A DNA stretch of 64,000 nucleotides from contig NZ_JAAGUY010000013.1 in the NCBI RefSeq assembly GCF_010868145.1, positions 62,001 to 126,000 on the forward strand. The letters run 5' to 3'. A program made the position numbers and the translations under genes. Positions 8,889 to 17,210 of the stretch are shown in pieces. The notes below the pieces were generated by a model that did no database searches, was not told the DNA's origin, and saw only the letters and a list, made by a program, of their open reading frames with translations. Origin of the DNA: Nocardia cyriacigeorgica. GTDB taxonomy: Bacteria; Actinomycetota; Actinomycetes; Mycobacteriales; Mycobacteriaceae. Positions within the stretch are counted from its first letter, which is position 1; each line of letters begins with the position of its first letter.

Positions 8889-10394
8889 TCAGGGCTCCTG
8901 CGACCATGAGGGCAGCGGGGGCGGCGGATCCTGCCGGTGTGGTTGCGGGGTCGGGTTTTGTTGTCGATCGGCGGGTGTTCCGGGGCTGCGCGGCGACGGA
9001 GCGGGCGGAGCCCAGTCGCGCTGCCATGGTGGCGCAGGTATGTCAGGGGGCAGCGGAGGTGGCGGTGGTGGGGGCGTCGGGTACCGGCGAGGCGTCTGCT
9101 GATGGGGGTGCGGTGCTGGTATCGGGCTCGGCGGCCATGCCGGTACCGGGCCCGGGTGCGGAACCGGCCGGGGGTGGTGGGAGTCGAAGTCGACAGGACG
9201 TTGGACGGCACGCTGTTCGTGCTTGGTAGGCGCCGGCGGTTCAGGTGGCCGGGAGGCGATCCAACCAGCGACGATGGCGAGACCTGTGGGGCGATGGACG
9301 GCGAGGAAGCCGAACGGGCGGTCGAAGGTCGCGGTATAGACCTTGATGCGATGTTCGGTCGGCGGTGGCGGCATGCCGCGGACGTCGAGGCTGATCGCGG
9401 TGACTGCGGCGGCCTCGAACCCCTCGCGCGTGAAACGGGCGAGGACATCTTGTGCGCCTTGCTCGACCGACAGGGGTGCCGGTGAGATTCCCGGGAAGTG
9501 ATCGCCGTTTGTTCTCGCCGTTGTCAGGCCGAAGAGTGCGGCCAAGGTCGGACTGCACAGATCATGCTTCGACCGCACCGCGAACGGCGGCAGTGTGAGA
9601 TGCAGCTGATCCCGTTCCTGCAGCGAAATCTCCTCGCGCACAGTCAGGCCTGGACCGTTCGTACCGACAGCGAGGGCTGGACGCACGTCGAGGCCCTCGG
9701 TGAGTGCGTTGAGGCCGGTGGTCAGCACATCGGCAGCTGTACCGGCGCCCTGCAACAGATGTACGTCGACGTCGCCCGTGCCCTCGACGATGATGCGCGT
9801 CACCGGGCTCGGCCCCTCGAGCAGCGTCGCGCACCACGCCGTGCCGGTGGTTCGGGACAAAGCGGGGACGGTCTTGTCCTGCCAGGGACCTGATGCCGGG
9901 GTCATTGTTGTCTCGTAGAACACCTCGCGCCAACTGGTTCGCGCGACGAGTGCAGTCGCGAGCACGAGCACCGTATCCCGTGTCAGCTGCAGCGGGAATT
10001 CCTTGATCAGCCCCTCGGTACTCTCGCCCGCCCATGCGTCGAGTGCGGCCTGGTCGGTGATCAGGTCGACCGTGCCACGGGGAAGGCTGCTCAGCCAGTC
10101 GCTGTTGAGCGGGAGCGTGCGTTTCACCCAAACCCCGAGCGCCGCGGACAGGTGACGTGAGTATCGCATCGTATCGATCAGCCGCAGGGCCGCCGAATGC
10201 GCTGCGTCGGCGGGGATTCCAACCGCAGCCTCCAATTCCATACGCGCAGGGTTCCGAGCGGCGGAGGCGAGCAGACCCAGCAGGGGCCACAATCCGGCCC
10301 CCGACACGACGAAATCCTCATTACCGGCTACTTCGCACCAGCGACGAGTGAGTCGGTTGGCGGCATCGACGTGGGGTTCGACTACGGTCCGCAT
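8889..10394 (-). CDS. Serpin-family protein with a proline-rich C-terminal tail
   Basis: Serpins inhibit serine or cysteine proteases by a suicide mechanism. Residues 1-380 match the fold: LPPFAVRSKHDL (about 268-279, strand region before the shutter), the hinge REGFEAAAVTA (323-333), and the closing FDRPFGFLAVHRPTGLAIVAGWI (357-379). With the hinge glycine G325 as P15, the scissile pair is R339-G340, so P1 is Arg and trypsin-like targets would be predicted. P14 is Phe rather than Thr/Ser, which may slow loop insertion. Residues 381-501 are Pro, Arg, His and Gln rich, including runs of prolines. I see no signal peptide, so the protein is probably cytoplasmic unless exported another way. The gene stands alone, convergent to the nusB transcript. 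EF-P would probably be needed to translate the tail. Confidence 0.85.
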   Translation of the reverse strand: MRTVVEPHVDAANRLTRRWCEVAGNEDFVVSGAGLWPLLGLLASAARNPARMELEAAVGIPADAAHSAALRLIDTMRYSRHLSAALGVWVKRTLPLNSDWLSSLPRGTVDLITDQAALDAWAGESTEGLIKEFPLQLTRDTVLVLATALVARTSWREVFYETTMTPASGPWQDKTVPALSRTTGTAWCATLLEGPSPVTRIIVEGTGDVDVHLLQGAGTAADVLTTGLNALTEGLDVRPALAVGTNGPGLTVREEISLQERDQLHLTLPPFAVRSKHDLCSPTLAALFGLTTARTNGDHFPGISPAPLSVEQGAQDVLARFTREGFEAAAVTAISLDVRGMPPPPTEHRIKVYTATFDRPFGFLAVHRPTGLAIVAGWIASRPPEPPAPTKHEQRAVQRPVDFDSHHPRPVPHPGPVPAWPPSPIPAPHPHQQTPRRYPTPPPPPPPLPPDIPAPPWQRDWAPPAPSPRSPGTPADRQQNPTPQPHRQDPPPPLPSWSQEP

Positions 10395-10877
10395 TGCCCA
10401 ACCCTATCGGCGGCAGGGCGTGCGGCTAGGCGGAATCCGGCCCGTTACCGCGTCGGTCCTGTGGTTCTGCTCACGTGAACCGCTGCCGGACAATCGGATT
10501 CGATGGCCGGTGCGCGGGAAGTCGCCGCGCGGTCAGGATAGCGGCGAGCGTCCGAACAACGCAGGCCGAGGACTGAGGCGCAGCACGCTCCCAGCTCGCA
10601 GATGATGAACGTTGGCACGAGCCAGGTCCGCCGACCATGTCCGCGCTCCCGCCGGGTGGGTGTACTGGAACCCGGCGAGAGCGCGAGCAGGAGCCGTGAA
10701 CGGCCCAACTCGAGAATGAGGAGACGACCGGGAAGGTCGGTCCTCGGTCTCGGCGTCGATCCTGCATCCTCAACCGCACTCGAGGTCAATTCGGTTGTCG
10801 GTACCGCCCGGATGCCCGCCACAGTGAGAGACAGATAGAATTTCTCTCGCAACATTTCCACGGTGAGGAGTCGGGCG
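10395..10877. other. Intergenic region with a candidate promoter for the DUF4334 gene
   Basis: This 483-base stretch separates divergent genes. I see no convincing gene; a 138-codon minus-strand reading frame has no recognisable domain. Near its right end TAGAAT (10836-10841) is a good -10 element, flanked by GAGAGA (10826-10831) and TCTCTC (10843-10848), which form an inverted repeat around it. GGTGAGGAG just before 10878 is the ribosome-binding site. Confidence 0.5.
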
Positions 10878-11408
10878 ATGACCGAGAATCAGCGCACGGT
10901 ACTGAGCGGACGCTGCACGCCGGAGCAGGCGTGGGCGGTGTTCGACGATCTGCCCGCCGCTCGTGTAGCCGAGGTGACCACCGGGCGCTGGCGCGGCAGC
11001 GAGGTGGATACCGGACATCCATGGGCCGGCGTGCTCGTCGAATCCGGCTGGTACGGGAAACAATTCGACAGCCCGGACGCGGTGCACCCCCTGCTGTTCT
11101 CCGATGAGAACGGTTCGATTTTCGCGGTCGATCCGCGCCGTGCCCCATTGGGGCTTGCCGGTCGCTTCCCGGCCACCTGGCTGCGTCCGGTGCGCAACAA
11201 TCTGCGGATCCTCTCGCCTGCGCTGCGCACCAAGAAGCCGACCGCCCGGCTGCGCGATATCGACTATCGCGGCGTCGTCAGTGCGGCCATGGTCTATGAC
11301 CATCTGCCGATCATCGACCACTTCCGCCGCCTCGACGAAGACGCTCTGCTCGGCGTGATGGATATGCGTGGCCTGGCCGAGCCGTACTTCTTCCTGCTGG
11401 AGCGCTGA
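10878..11408 (+). CDS. GXWXG / DUF4334 domain protein
   Basis: The 176-residue protein has an N-terminal GXWXG domain (RWRGSEVDTGHPWAG and ESGWYGKQF) followed by a DUF4334 domain ending RGLAEPYFFLLER. The central segment LRDIDYRGVVSAAMVYDHLPIIDHFRRLDED is typical of this pair. The function of the family is not established; members are small soluble proteins, often lipocalin-like. The ATG at 10878 is chosen over an in-frame ATG at 10863 because GTGAGGAG lies at the proper distance. It is monocistronic and convergent with the reductase gene. Confidence 0.8.
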   Translation: MTENQRTVLSGRCTPEQAWAVFDDLPAARVAEVTTGRWRGSEVDTGHPWAGVLVESGWYGKQFDSPDAVHPLLFSDENGSIFAVDPRRAPLGLAGRFPATWLRPVRNNLRILSPALRTKKPTARLRDIDYRGVVSAAMVYDHLPIIDHFRRLDEDALLGVMDMRGLAEPYFFLLER

Positions 11409-11476
11409 GCGGCACTGACGACCGGCTCAGGCGTGTCGCGCAGCGGCCGCGGCGGCGGCAGCTGATCCGCGCTGGT

Positions 11477-12451
11477 CTATCGATCTGCGCCGGGCCGCAG
11501 GATGATCTTGCCGAGCGGCGCGCGCGATTCGACCAGCTCATGGGCCTTGCCCGCCTGCTCGAGCGGCAGCGTCTTCTCGACGGCCGGTGCCAGTGACGGG
11601 ACACGTCGCAGAATGTCGGCGCGGCGCCCGGCTACCCGCTCCAGCCAGGCCGGTCCTGCGCAGCCGATGAGGGTGAGCCCACGGGGGATCAGGTCGGCCG
11701 CCGACACCTGTGCCGACGCACCGGACAACCAGCCGTAGCTGAGTATTCGGCCGCGCCCGGGGGTCATCGTGTCGAGTAGGTCGAGTGCGGACGTCCCGCC
11801 GAGGGAATCGAAGACGACATCGACAGTGGCGCCGTCCAGCTGCTCACGCAAGGCAGTAGTCCACTGCGCTTCCCGATGATCGACCACCTCGTCGGCTCCC
11901 AACTCGCGGGCCCGTTCGATCTTGGTCGCCCGGCCCGCGGTCGCGATCACACGCGCCGCGCCGAACTCCTTGGCCAGCTGGACCAGGAAACTGCCGACGC
12001 CCGTTGCCCCGGCCTCGACCAGCACCGTCTCGGTTCCGGTGAGCTCGGCGGCCTCGAGCAGTGCGATCGCCACCGAACCGCTCATGACCGCCGCCGCAGC
12101 ATCGTCGGCGGAGACTCCGTCGGGAATGGGAACGGCCGCATCGACGGGAGCGCAGACGAACTCGGCATAGGCCCCGGCGCCCAACGTGTTCACCATCATC
12201 CGGCGGCCAACCAGGCTCGGATCGACCCCGGCGCCCACTTCGGTCACCTCGCCCGCCGCCTGGAATCCGAAGACCACGGGCGGTTCTGCGGCCATGGGGA
12301 AAATTCCTGAGCGCAAGAGGGTTTCGGGGTAAAGCACGGGAATGGCCTCGGTGCGGATCATGATCTCGCCGGCTTCCGGCCGCGGCGCGGGAACCTCGCG
12401 AGCGACCAGCACCTCCGGCCCGCCCACGCTCGTCATTACGATTGCCTGCAT
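11477..12451 (-). CDS. Zinc-free MDR oxidoreductase (quinone reductase-like)
   Basis: This is a 324-residue medium-chain dehydrogenase/reductase, probably NADPH-dependent and acting on quinones or enones. It has an N-terminal GroES-like domain (FGFQAAGEVTEVGAGVDPSLVG) and a Rossmann domain with VEAGATGVGSFLVQLAKEFGAARVIATAG. The zinc-binding cysteines of alcohol dehydrogenases are missing. The gene is divergent from a TetR gene across 84 bases that carry two matching operators, so it is very probably repressed by that TetR and induced by a reactive substrate. Confidence 0.88.
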   Translation of the reverse strand: MQAIVMTSVGGPEVLVAREVPAPRPEAGEIMIRTEAIPVLYPETLLRSGIFPMAAEPPVVFGFQAAGEVTEVGAGVDPSLVGRRMMVNTLGAGAYAEFVCAPVDAAVPIPDGVSADDAAAAVMSGSVAIALLEAAELTGTETVLVEAGATGVGSFLVQLAKEFGAARVIATAGRATKIERARELGADEVVDHREAQWTTALREQLDGATVDVVFDSLGGTSALDLLDTMTPGRGRILSYGWLSGASAQVSAADLIPRGLTLIGCAGPAWLERVAGRRADILRRVPSLAPAVEKTLPLEQAGKAHELVESRAPLGKIILRPGADR

Positions 12452-12465
12452 CAGAACTCCATAAG

Positions 12466-12514
12466 TTGACTGACGGTCAAATTATCGTTGCCAACGATAT
12501 GGACCGCCGGTCAA
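12466..12514. promoter_or_regulatory. Pair of TetR-type operators in a divergent promoter region, with a third palindrome between
   Basis: Site 1 (12466-12480) reads TTGACTGACGGTCAA. Site 2 (12500-12514), on the opposite strand, reads TTGACCGGCGGTCCA. Both are 15-base dyads with the same half-sites, centred 34 bases apart. Between them lies a separate perfect 17-base palindrome, TATCGTT-GCC-AACGATA (12483-12499). The arrangement lets one regulator control both divergent genes. Confidence 0.75.
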
Positions 12515-12535
12515 CTTGTCAATGAAAGTGGTGCG

Positions 12536-13111
12536 ATGACCGACCGCCGTCCGAAGGAACGCGCGGATGCCGCGCGCAACCGGCGCGCGATCCTAGAAGC
12601 GACCGCCGCCCTGCTCGCCGAGCACGGTGCCGAGGCGATCACGATGGATCGGGTCGCCGCGGCCGCAGGCGTCGGGAAAGGGACCATCTTCCATCGCTTC
12701 GGGAACCGAGCCGGGCTGTTGCACGAGATGGTGGCCGAAAGTGCGCTGACCCTGATGGGGGCGGTCAAAGATGGTCCGCCGCCACTAGGGCCGGGCGCGC
12801 CGGCGGGGGAGCGGCTCGTCGCGTTCTTCGAGGCGATGGCGTGGCTGGTGATCGACAATCTCGAGCTGATGGCCGTCTACCGGACGGAGCCGCCGCACCC
12901 GAGAACCGCCGAGTTCCACCAGTTCTGGTTTGAGCACATCACCGCATTGCTGCGGGAGGCTCGTCCCGACCTCGATGCCGAGATCGTCGGACGGCTCCTG
13001 CTGGACAGTCTGGCCGGGCAGACCGTGCCCGACCTGGTCCGGTCCGGCGACACCGATCGGGTGCTGTCGGCGGTCCGTGCCCTGATGGAATCGGTGCTGC
13101 GGACCTCGTGA
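12536..13111 (+). CDS. TetR-family regulator divergent from the MDR reductase
   Basis: The 191-residue protein has a TetR DNA-binding domain: AILEATAALLAEHGAEAITMDRVAAAAGVGKGTIFHRFGNRAGLL, about residues 19-63. It is followed by a helical ligand-binding domain ending in SLAGQTVPDLVRSG. The ATG at 12536 is chosen because the extra upstream residues from 12488 would overlap the operator region. It most likely represses itself and the reductase gene through the two dyads between them. Confidence 0.88.
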   Translation: MTDRRPKERADAARNRRAILEATAALLAEHGAEAITMDRVAAAAGVGKGTIFHRFGNRAGLLHEMVAESALTLMGAVKDGPPPLGPGAPAGERLVAFFEAMAWLVIDNLELMAVYRTEPPHPRTAEFHQFWFEHITALLREARPDLDAEIVGRLLLDSLAGQTVPDLVRSGDTDRVLSAVRALMESVLRTS

Positions 13112-13214
13112 AGCGCGGCGGGACCCTGTGAACGGGCGGGGTGCACAGCCACGGTGGGTGTCGCGGCCGCTCGGATGCCGGGTCCACGGGGGTGCCGCGA
13201 GTTCGGCCGACTTT

Positions 13215-13928
13215 TCAGTGCGGCGCCAGGATGGCGTCGAATCGTTGGTCGGCCAAGTCCAGCTGCTCGAGGATATGCACCTTGACGTGCTCGGCGAGCG
13301 GGGTGTCCGCACGGAGCACCAGATCACGGTAGACGTCGGTGAGCGGCCGGTATTTGGCGGCGAGTTTGTGCAGGACGGGCCCTGTGGCATACAGGATGCC
13401 CACGCCGTTGTCGGTGAAGTCCGACAGTTTCACCACCCGTGCCCAGGGTGCGCGCTCGAGCTCGGTGGTGACATGCTCGCGGTATTGCTCGTGCCGGTCG
13501 CGGGTGGGGTCTGGCGCCGGGGTCGTCACCGCCGCAACGATATCCGCGACCCGCTCACCGAAGCGGTCGGCCAGCTCAGCCAACGCACCGGCAGTCCCCG
13601 GTTCGGGGCGGGCGCCGGCCAGCTCCGTGGCATGGTCTTCTACCGCGTCGTGCAGCAGGCCCGCGATCACCACCTCGGCGTCGCGCACCTCGTAATGGCT
13701 GGCGATTCGGATCGCCACGCGCAGTAGGTGATTGATATACGGCTCGCGACCGTACCGATCGTCGCGGTGTAGTTCGGTGGCCAGCTCGAGCGCCGCGGTG
13801 AGCCGTTCGGCATCGGGTGACTCCGCTGTTTCGAGCCGGAACCGTCCGCGCAGGCCCTCTTCGCCGTACACATCGCTGATCGTGTGCAGCGGCATCACCG
13901 CCAGCACCCCCGCCCCAGGATCATTCAT
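13215..13928 (-). CDS. Stand-alone HD hydrolase resembling the RelA/SpoT hydrolase domain
   Basis: The 237-residue protein has an HD phosphohydrolase core arranged as in RelA/SpoT hydrolase domains: PYINHLLRVA (H67), LLHDAVEDH (H93, D94, E97, D98) and VVKLSDFTDN (D170, N174). The last corresponds to the KLADRLHN motif of Rel enzymes. The synthetase, TGS and ACT domains are absent, as in small alarmone hydrolases (Mesh1-like). The likely reaction is removal of pyrophosphate from (p)ppGpp or a related nucleotide, but the substrate is inferred. The start is the ATG at 13928; longer forms add sequence without similarity. It is convergent with the TetR gene. Confidence 0.75.
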   Translation of the reverse strand: MNDPGAGVLAVMPLHTISDVYGEEGLRGRFRLETAESPDAERLTAALELATELHRDDRYGREPYINHLLRVAIRIASHYEVRDAEVVIAGLLHDAVEDHATELAGARPEPGTAGALAELADRFGERVADIVAAVTTPAPDPTRDRHEQYREHVTTELERAPWARVVKLSDFTDNGVGILYATGPVLHKLAAKYRPLTDVYRDLVLRADTPLAEHVKVHILEQLDLADQRFDAILAPH

Positions 13929-14118
13929 GCGCCAAATGTAGCGGTGGGGTCCGACACTCCGCTGTGGCCGCCGCCACGTTCGATCGTGCCGGTGCCCCCG
14001 GAGCTGACCGTGCTCACCAAGCGCGTGCGCTGATCCGGGGACGCTCCAGCGGCAGGTCCGGATCCGCTCCGCAGAGATTCGGCGGATCGCCCGTGTGGGA
14101 CCTCCCGCGAGCCGACCC

Positions 14119-14745
14119 TTAGCGCACGCCGCGTGGGCGGAATTGGATGCTGATGCGCGGGCCGACTGCTTTACGGGTCTTGGGAACGGCGTGCTCCCAG
14201 GTGCGCTGGCATGAGCCACCCATGACGAAGAGGTCGCCGTGGCCGGGATGGAAGCGCAGTGCGCTGCCGCCCGAGCGGTGCCTGAGTAGCAGCGGCCGCG
14301 GCGCGCCCAGAGTCAGAATCGCCACCATGGTGTCGTGCGTGGCTCCGCGTCCTATGGTGTCACCATGCCACGCCACGCTGTCGCGCCCGTCGCGGTAGTA
14401 GCACAGGCCTGCGGTACGAAATGGCTCGCCGAGCTCCGGTCGGTAGTGCTCGGTGAGCGCGTCGCGGGCGCGGTCCAGAATCGGATCCGGCAGTGAATCG
14501 GATTCGCCGTAGAAGGACAGCAGTCGTGGCACGTCCACGATGCGGTCGTACATCGGCCGACGCTCGGCGCACCACGGGACCTCTCCCGCCAACCGTTCGA
14601 ACAACTCGTCGGCACCGCGCAACCAGCCCGGTCGCAGATCCACCCATGCCCCATCGTCGAGCTGCCTGCGATGCACCCCGGTCAACGGCTCCAGTTCGAT
14701 CTCTCCGAACCCGTCGAGCAGCGATCCTTGCAGTGGTGTCGGCAT
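14119..14745 (-). CDS. alkB: AlkB-like 2-oxoglutarate/Fe(II) dioxygenase
   Basis: AlkB enzymes reverse alkylation damage in DNA by oxidative demethylation. The 208-residue protein has the iron ligands H127 and D129 in AWHGDTIG and H185 in TWEHAVPK, and the 2-oxoglutarate-binding arginines in GPRISIQFR (R197, R203). The YYRDGRDSVAWHGD segment is the AlkB signature. The start ATG has TAGGCT six bases upstream, suggesting a leaderless mRNA, and a LexA box lies 21 bases upstream. The gene is therefore predicted to be DNA-damage inducible. Confidence 0.9.
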   Translation of the reverse strand: MPTPLQGSLLDGFGEIELEPLTGVHRRQLDDGAWVDLRPGWLRGADELFERLAGEVPWCAERRPMYDRIVDVPRLLSFYGESDSLPDPILDRARDALTEHYRPELGEPFRTAGLCYYRDGRDSVAWHGDTIGRGATHDTMVAILTLGAPRPLLLRHRSGGSALRFHPGHGDLFVMGGSCQRTWEHAVPKTRKAVGPRISIQFRPRGVR

Positions 14746-14766
14746 GCCGACAGCCTACTCCGACAT

Positions 14767-14782
14767 TCGAACATATGTTCGC
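14767..14782. promoter_or_regulatory. LexA (SOS) box of alkB
   Basis: TCGAACATATGTTCGC matches the Gram-positive/actinobacterial LexA consensus TCGAAC-N4-GTTCGA in 11 of 12 fixed positions and contains the perfect palindrome CGAACATATGTTCG. It lies just upstream of the candidate -10 TAGGCT (plus-strand 14752-14757) of alkB, overlapping where the -35 would be. The divergent gene at 14853 might also be affected. Confidence 0.85.
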
Positions 14783-14852
14783 ATTTGCCGGAGGTGATTG
14801 ATCGAGGGTCCGCCCGACCAAGCGAATCGGGACGAAACCACTTGGAGGAATC

Positions 14853-15503
14853 ATGACCAGTTCCGAACACGAAGGCGACGCACCGGCAGCCGACGAACAG
14901 CATGCGACGCCGTCTGCCGCGATGGCTGCGCCCAGCAGCCCGGCCCAGCGGCACGCCTACGACGCCGCTCGCTTCACCGAACTGGTCGTATCCGCCTCGG
15001 CAGGCGACTGGGCACGTCCGAGCCCGGTCGCGGAGTGGACAGCACTCGACATCGTGAAACACCTCGTCGAGTGGTCGCGCGGTTTCCTGCGTGGCGCCGG
15101 GATCGAACTCGAGGCGCTGGACGTCGACGCCGACCCGGTCTCCGCCTGGAATCAGCACACCGCCGACATCCAGGCCATCCTCGACGAGCCCGGCGGGCGT
15201 ATGCACAGCGATCCGCATACCGGTGACAAGCCGGTGGACGAGGCGATCGATGAGTTCTACACCGCCGATATCTGGATGCACTCCTGGGACCTCGCCAAAG
15301 CGCTCGGTCGTGAACCCGATCTCGGTGAGCAGCGGTGCCGTACCGCACTGGCCGCCATGGAACCGATCGAGCAGATGCTGCGCGACAGCGGACATTTCGG
15401 TAGCCGCGTCCCGGTCGCCGACGGTGTCTCGGCGCAGGATGAGCTCATGGCCTTCATCGGGCGTGACCCCGCCTGGCGGCCCGGGCGCCGAGCGGGCGGC
15501 TAG
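14853..15503 (+). CDS. TIGR03086-type metal-binding (DinB/mycothiol-transferase-like) protein
   Basis: The 216-residue protein belongs to the DinB-like four-helix superfamily that includes mycothiol-dependent maleylpyruvate isomerase. Candidate metal ligands are His in IVKHLVEWSRGFL and the two residues around YTADIWMHSWDLAKALG. The middle (VAEWTALDIVKHL) and C-terminal (GVSAQDELMAFIGRDPAWRP) blocks are typical of TIGR03086. Most members have no assigned substrate. A 30-residue acidic, Ala-rich extension precedes the domain. It is divergent from alkB across 107 bases; GGAGG before the ATG is the ribosome-binding site. Confidence 0.8.
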   Translation: MTSSEHEGDAPAADEQHATPSAAMAAPSSPAQRHAYDAARFTELVVSASAGDWARPSPVAEWTALDIVKHLVEWSRGFLRGAGIELEALDVDADPVSAWNQHTADIQAILDEPGGRMHSDPHTGDKPVDEAIDEFYTADIWMHSWDLAKALGREPDLGEQRCRTALAAMEPIEQMLRDSGHFGSRVPVADGVSAQDELMAFIGRDPAWRPGRRAGG

Positions 15504-15598
15504 CGGATCGATCCGGGTGAACATCAGGTCCGCCGATCGCCGCCGAGCACCGTGATGGTCGAATGGGACGCTACGCGCTCGTTTTCGGAGGGAGATCT

Positions 15599-17068
15599 AT
15601 GGCCGTGCTGCAGAAAGGCGCAGGTTCGGGGGACGAGGGGCGAGACGGTGGCGGCCAAGGCCACCTGAGCCGACAGCTTGCCAACCGGCACATCCAGCTG
15701 ATCGCGATCGGCGGCGCCATCGGTACCGGCCTGTTCATGGGTTCGGGTAAGACGATTTCGCTGGCCGGGCCCTCGGTGATCCTCGTCTACATGATCATCG
15801 GCTTCTTCCTGTTCTTCGTCATGCGGGCGATGGGCGAGTTGCTGCTGTCGAACTCGGAGTACAAATCGTTCAGCGATTTCGCCGGTGATCTGCTCGGGCC
15901 GTGGGCGGGGTTCTTCACCGGATGGACCTACTGGTTCTGCTGGGTCGTCACCGGTATCGCCGACGTGGTCGCGATCGCCGGTTATGTCGCGTACTGGTGG
16001 CCGGAGCTGCCGTTGTGGATTCCGGCGCTGATCTGCATTGCGGTGCTGCTGGTGCTGAACCTGCCCACGGTGCGGGCGTTCGGTGAGACCGAGTTCTGGT
16101 TCGCGCTGATCAAGGTGGTCGCCATCGGTGCACTGATCGTCACCGGTCTGGTGATGGTGCTGACCGGCTTCACCGGTGACAGCGGAAGCACGGCCTCTTT
16201 GGCCAACTTGTGGAACGACGGCGGCTTCTTCCCGATGGGACCGATGGGATTCGTGGCCGGATTCCAGATCGCGGTGTTCGCCTTCGTCGGTATCGAGCTG
16301 GTCGGCACGACCGCCGCCGAGGCGAAGGATCCGGAACGGACGCTGCCACGGGCGGTGAACTCGATTCCGGTGCGCGTGCTGCTGTTCTATGTCGGTGCGC
16401 TGATCGTCATCTGCGCCGTGACGCCGTGGCGGGAGGTCTCGGCCGACGAGAGTCCGTTCGTGGCGATGTTCACCCTGGCCGGGCTGGGGATCGCGGCGAG
16501 CGTGGTCAACTTCGTGGTGCTGACCAGCGCCACCTCGAGCGCCAATTCGGGCATCTACTCCACCTCGCGCATGGTGTACGGCCTGGCCGGTGACGGCGAT
16601 GCGCCCGCGGTGTTCGGCAAACTGTCGCGCAGGCATGTGCCAGCCAACGCACTGCGCTTCTCCTGCGCATTCCTGATGATCGGCGTGGTGCTGCTCTACG
16701 CGGGCCAGTCGATCGTCGAAGCGTTCACGGTCGTCACCACGATCTCGTCGCTGTGCTTCATGTTCGTGTGGACGATGATCCTGGCCAGCTACCTCGTCTA
16801 CCGGCGCCGTCGCCCGCACCTGCACGCCGCCTCGACGTTCAAGATGCCCGGTGGTGTGCCGATGGTCTGGGCGGTGCTCGGATTCTTCGCGTTCCTGGTC
16901 TGGGCGTTGACCCAGGAGTCCGACACCCTGCAGGCGCTGTTGGTGACGCCGATCTGGTTCGCGGTGCTCACGCTCGCCTACCTGGTGGTCCGGCGCCGCC
17001 CGCACCACAAAGCCCTGCGTGAACAGCATCGCGACAAGGTCCTCGCCGAAACCTCCGCCCTGGGGTGA
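15599..17068 (+). CDS. APC-family amino-acid permease (CycA/AnsP-like)
   Basis: This 489-residue proton symporter has about twelve hydrophobic segments. The first segments carry the amino-acid permease signature (LANRHIQLIAIGGAIGTGLFMGSGKTIS), and later segments include GFQIAVFAFVGIELVGTTAAEAKDPERTLPRAVNSIPVR. This pattern is closest to the D-serine/D-alanine/glycine and related permeases (CycA, AnsP, ProY). The substrate cannot be fixed from sequence alone. The ATG at 15599 is preceded by GGAGGGAG. No metabolic gene sits with it. Confidence 0.9.
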   Translation: MAVLQKGAGSGDEGRDGGGQGHLSRQLANRHIQLIAIGGAIGTGLFMGSGKTISLAGPSVILVYMIIGFFLFFVMRAMGELLLSNSEYKSFSDFAGDLLGPWAGFFTGWTYWFCWVVTGIADVVAIAGYVAYWWPELPLWIPALICIAVLLVLNLPTVRAFGETEFWFALIKVVAIGALIVTGLVMVLTGFTGDSGSTASLANLWNDGGFFPMGPMGFVAGFQIAVFAFVGIELVGTTAAEAKDPERTLPRAVNSIPVRVLLFYVGALIVICAVTPWREVSADESPFVAMFTLAGLGIAASVVNFVVLTSATSSANSGIYSTSRMVYGLAGDGDAPAVFGKLSRRHVPANALRFSCAFLMIGVVLLYAGQSIVEAFTVVTTISSLCFMFVWTMILASYLVYRRRRPHLHAASTFKMPGGVPMVWAVLGFFAFLVWALTQESDTLQALLVTPIWFAVLTLAYLVVRRRPHHKALREQHRDKVLAETSALG

Positions 17069-17191
17069 TCGGAGGACCGGCCGTTGTGCGGGTTGTCGGG
17101 CTCACATGTGCACTGGATCGCCCCGTCCGTGTCCTCGCTCACACCTCCCGGCCATGCCCTCACCTGGTGAAAAGCCGCCGCGCGGGGCTGA

Positions 17192-17197
17192 TAGGCT
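17192..17197 (+). promoter_or_regulatory. Candidate -10 element of the pyr operon
   Basis: TAGGCT in the context CTGATAGGCTGCT lies 58 bases before the pyrR start. It would place the transcript start near 17204, just ahead of the PyrR-binding leader. No clear -35 is seen. Confidence 0.45.
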
Positions 17198-17210
17198 GCT
17201 CGGCGTAAGA

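Noticed and set aside
10445..10861. 138-codon minus-strand reading frame in the serpin-DUF4334 gap
   Set aside because: Composition is that of random high-GC sequence, there is no domain, and it overlaps the promoter of the DUF4334 gene.
15524..17029. 501-codon minus-strand frame opposite the permease gene
   Set aside because: It is a shadow frame rich in His, Arg and Gln with no domain; the plus strand encodes a clear permease.
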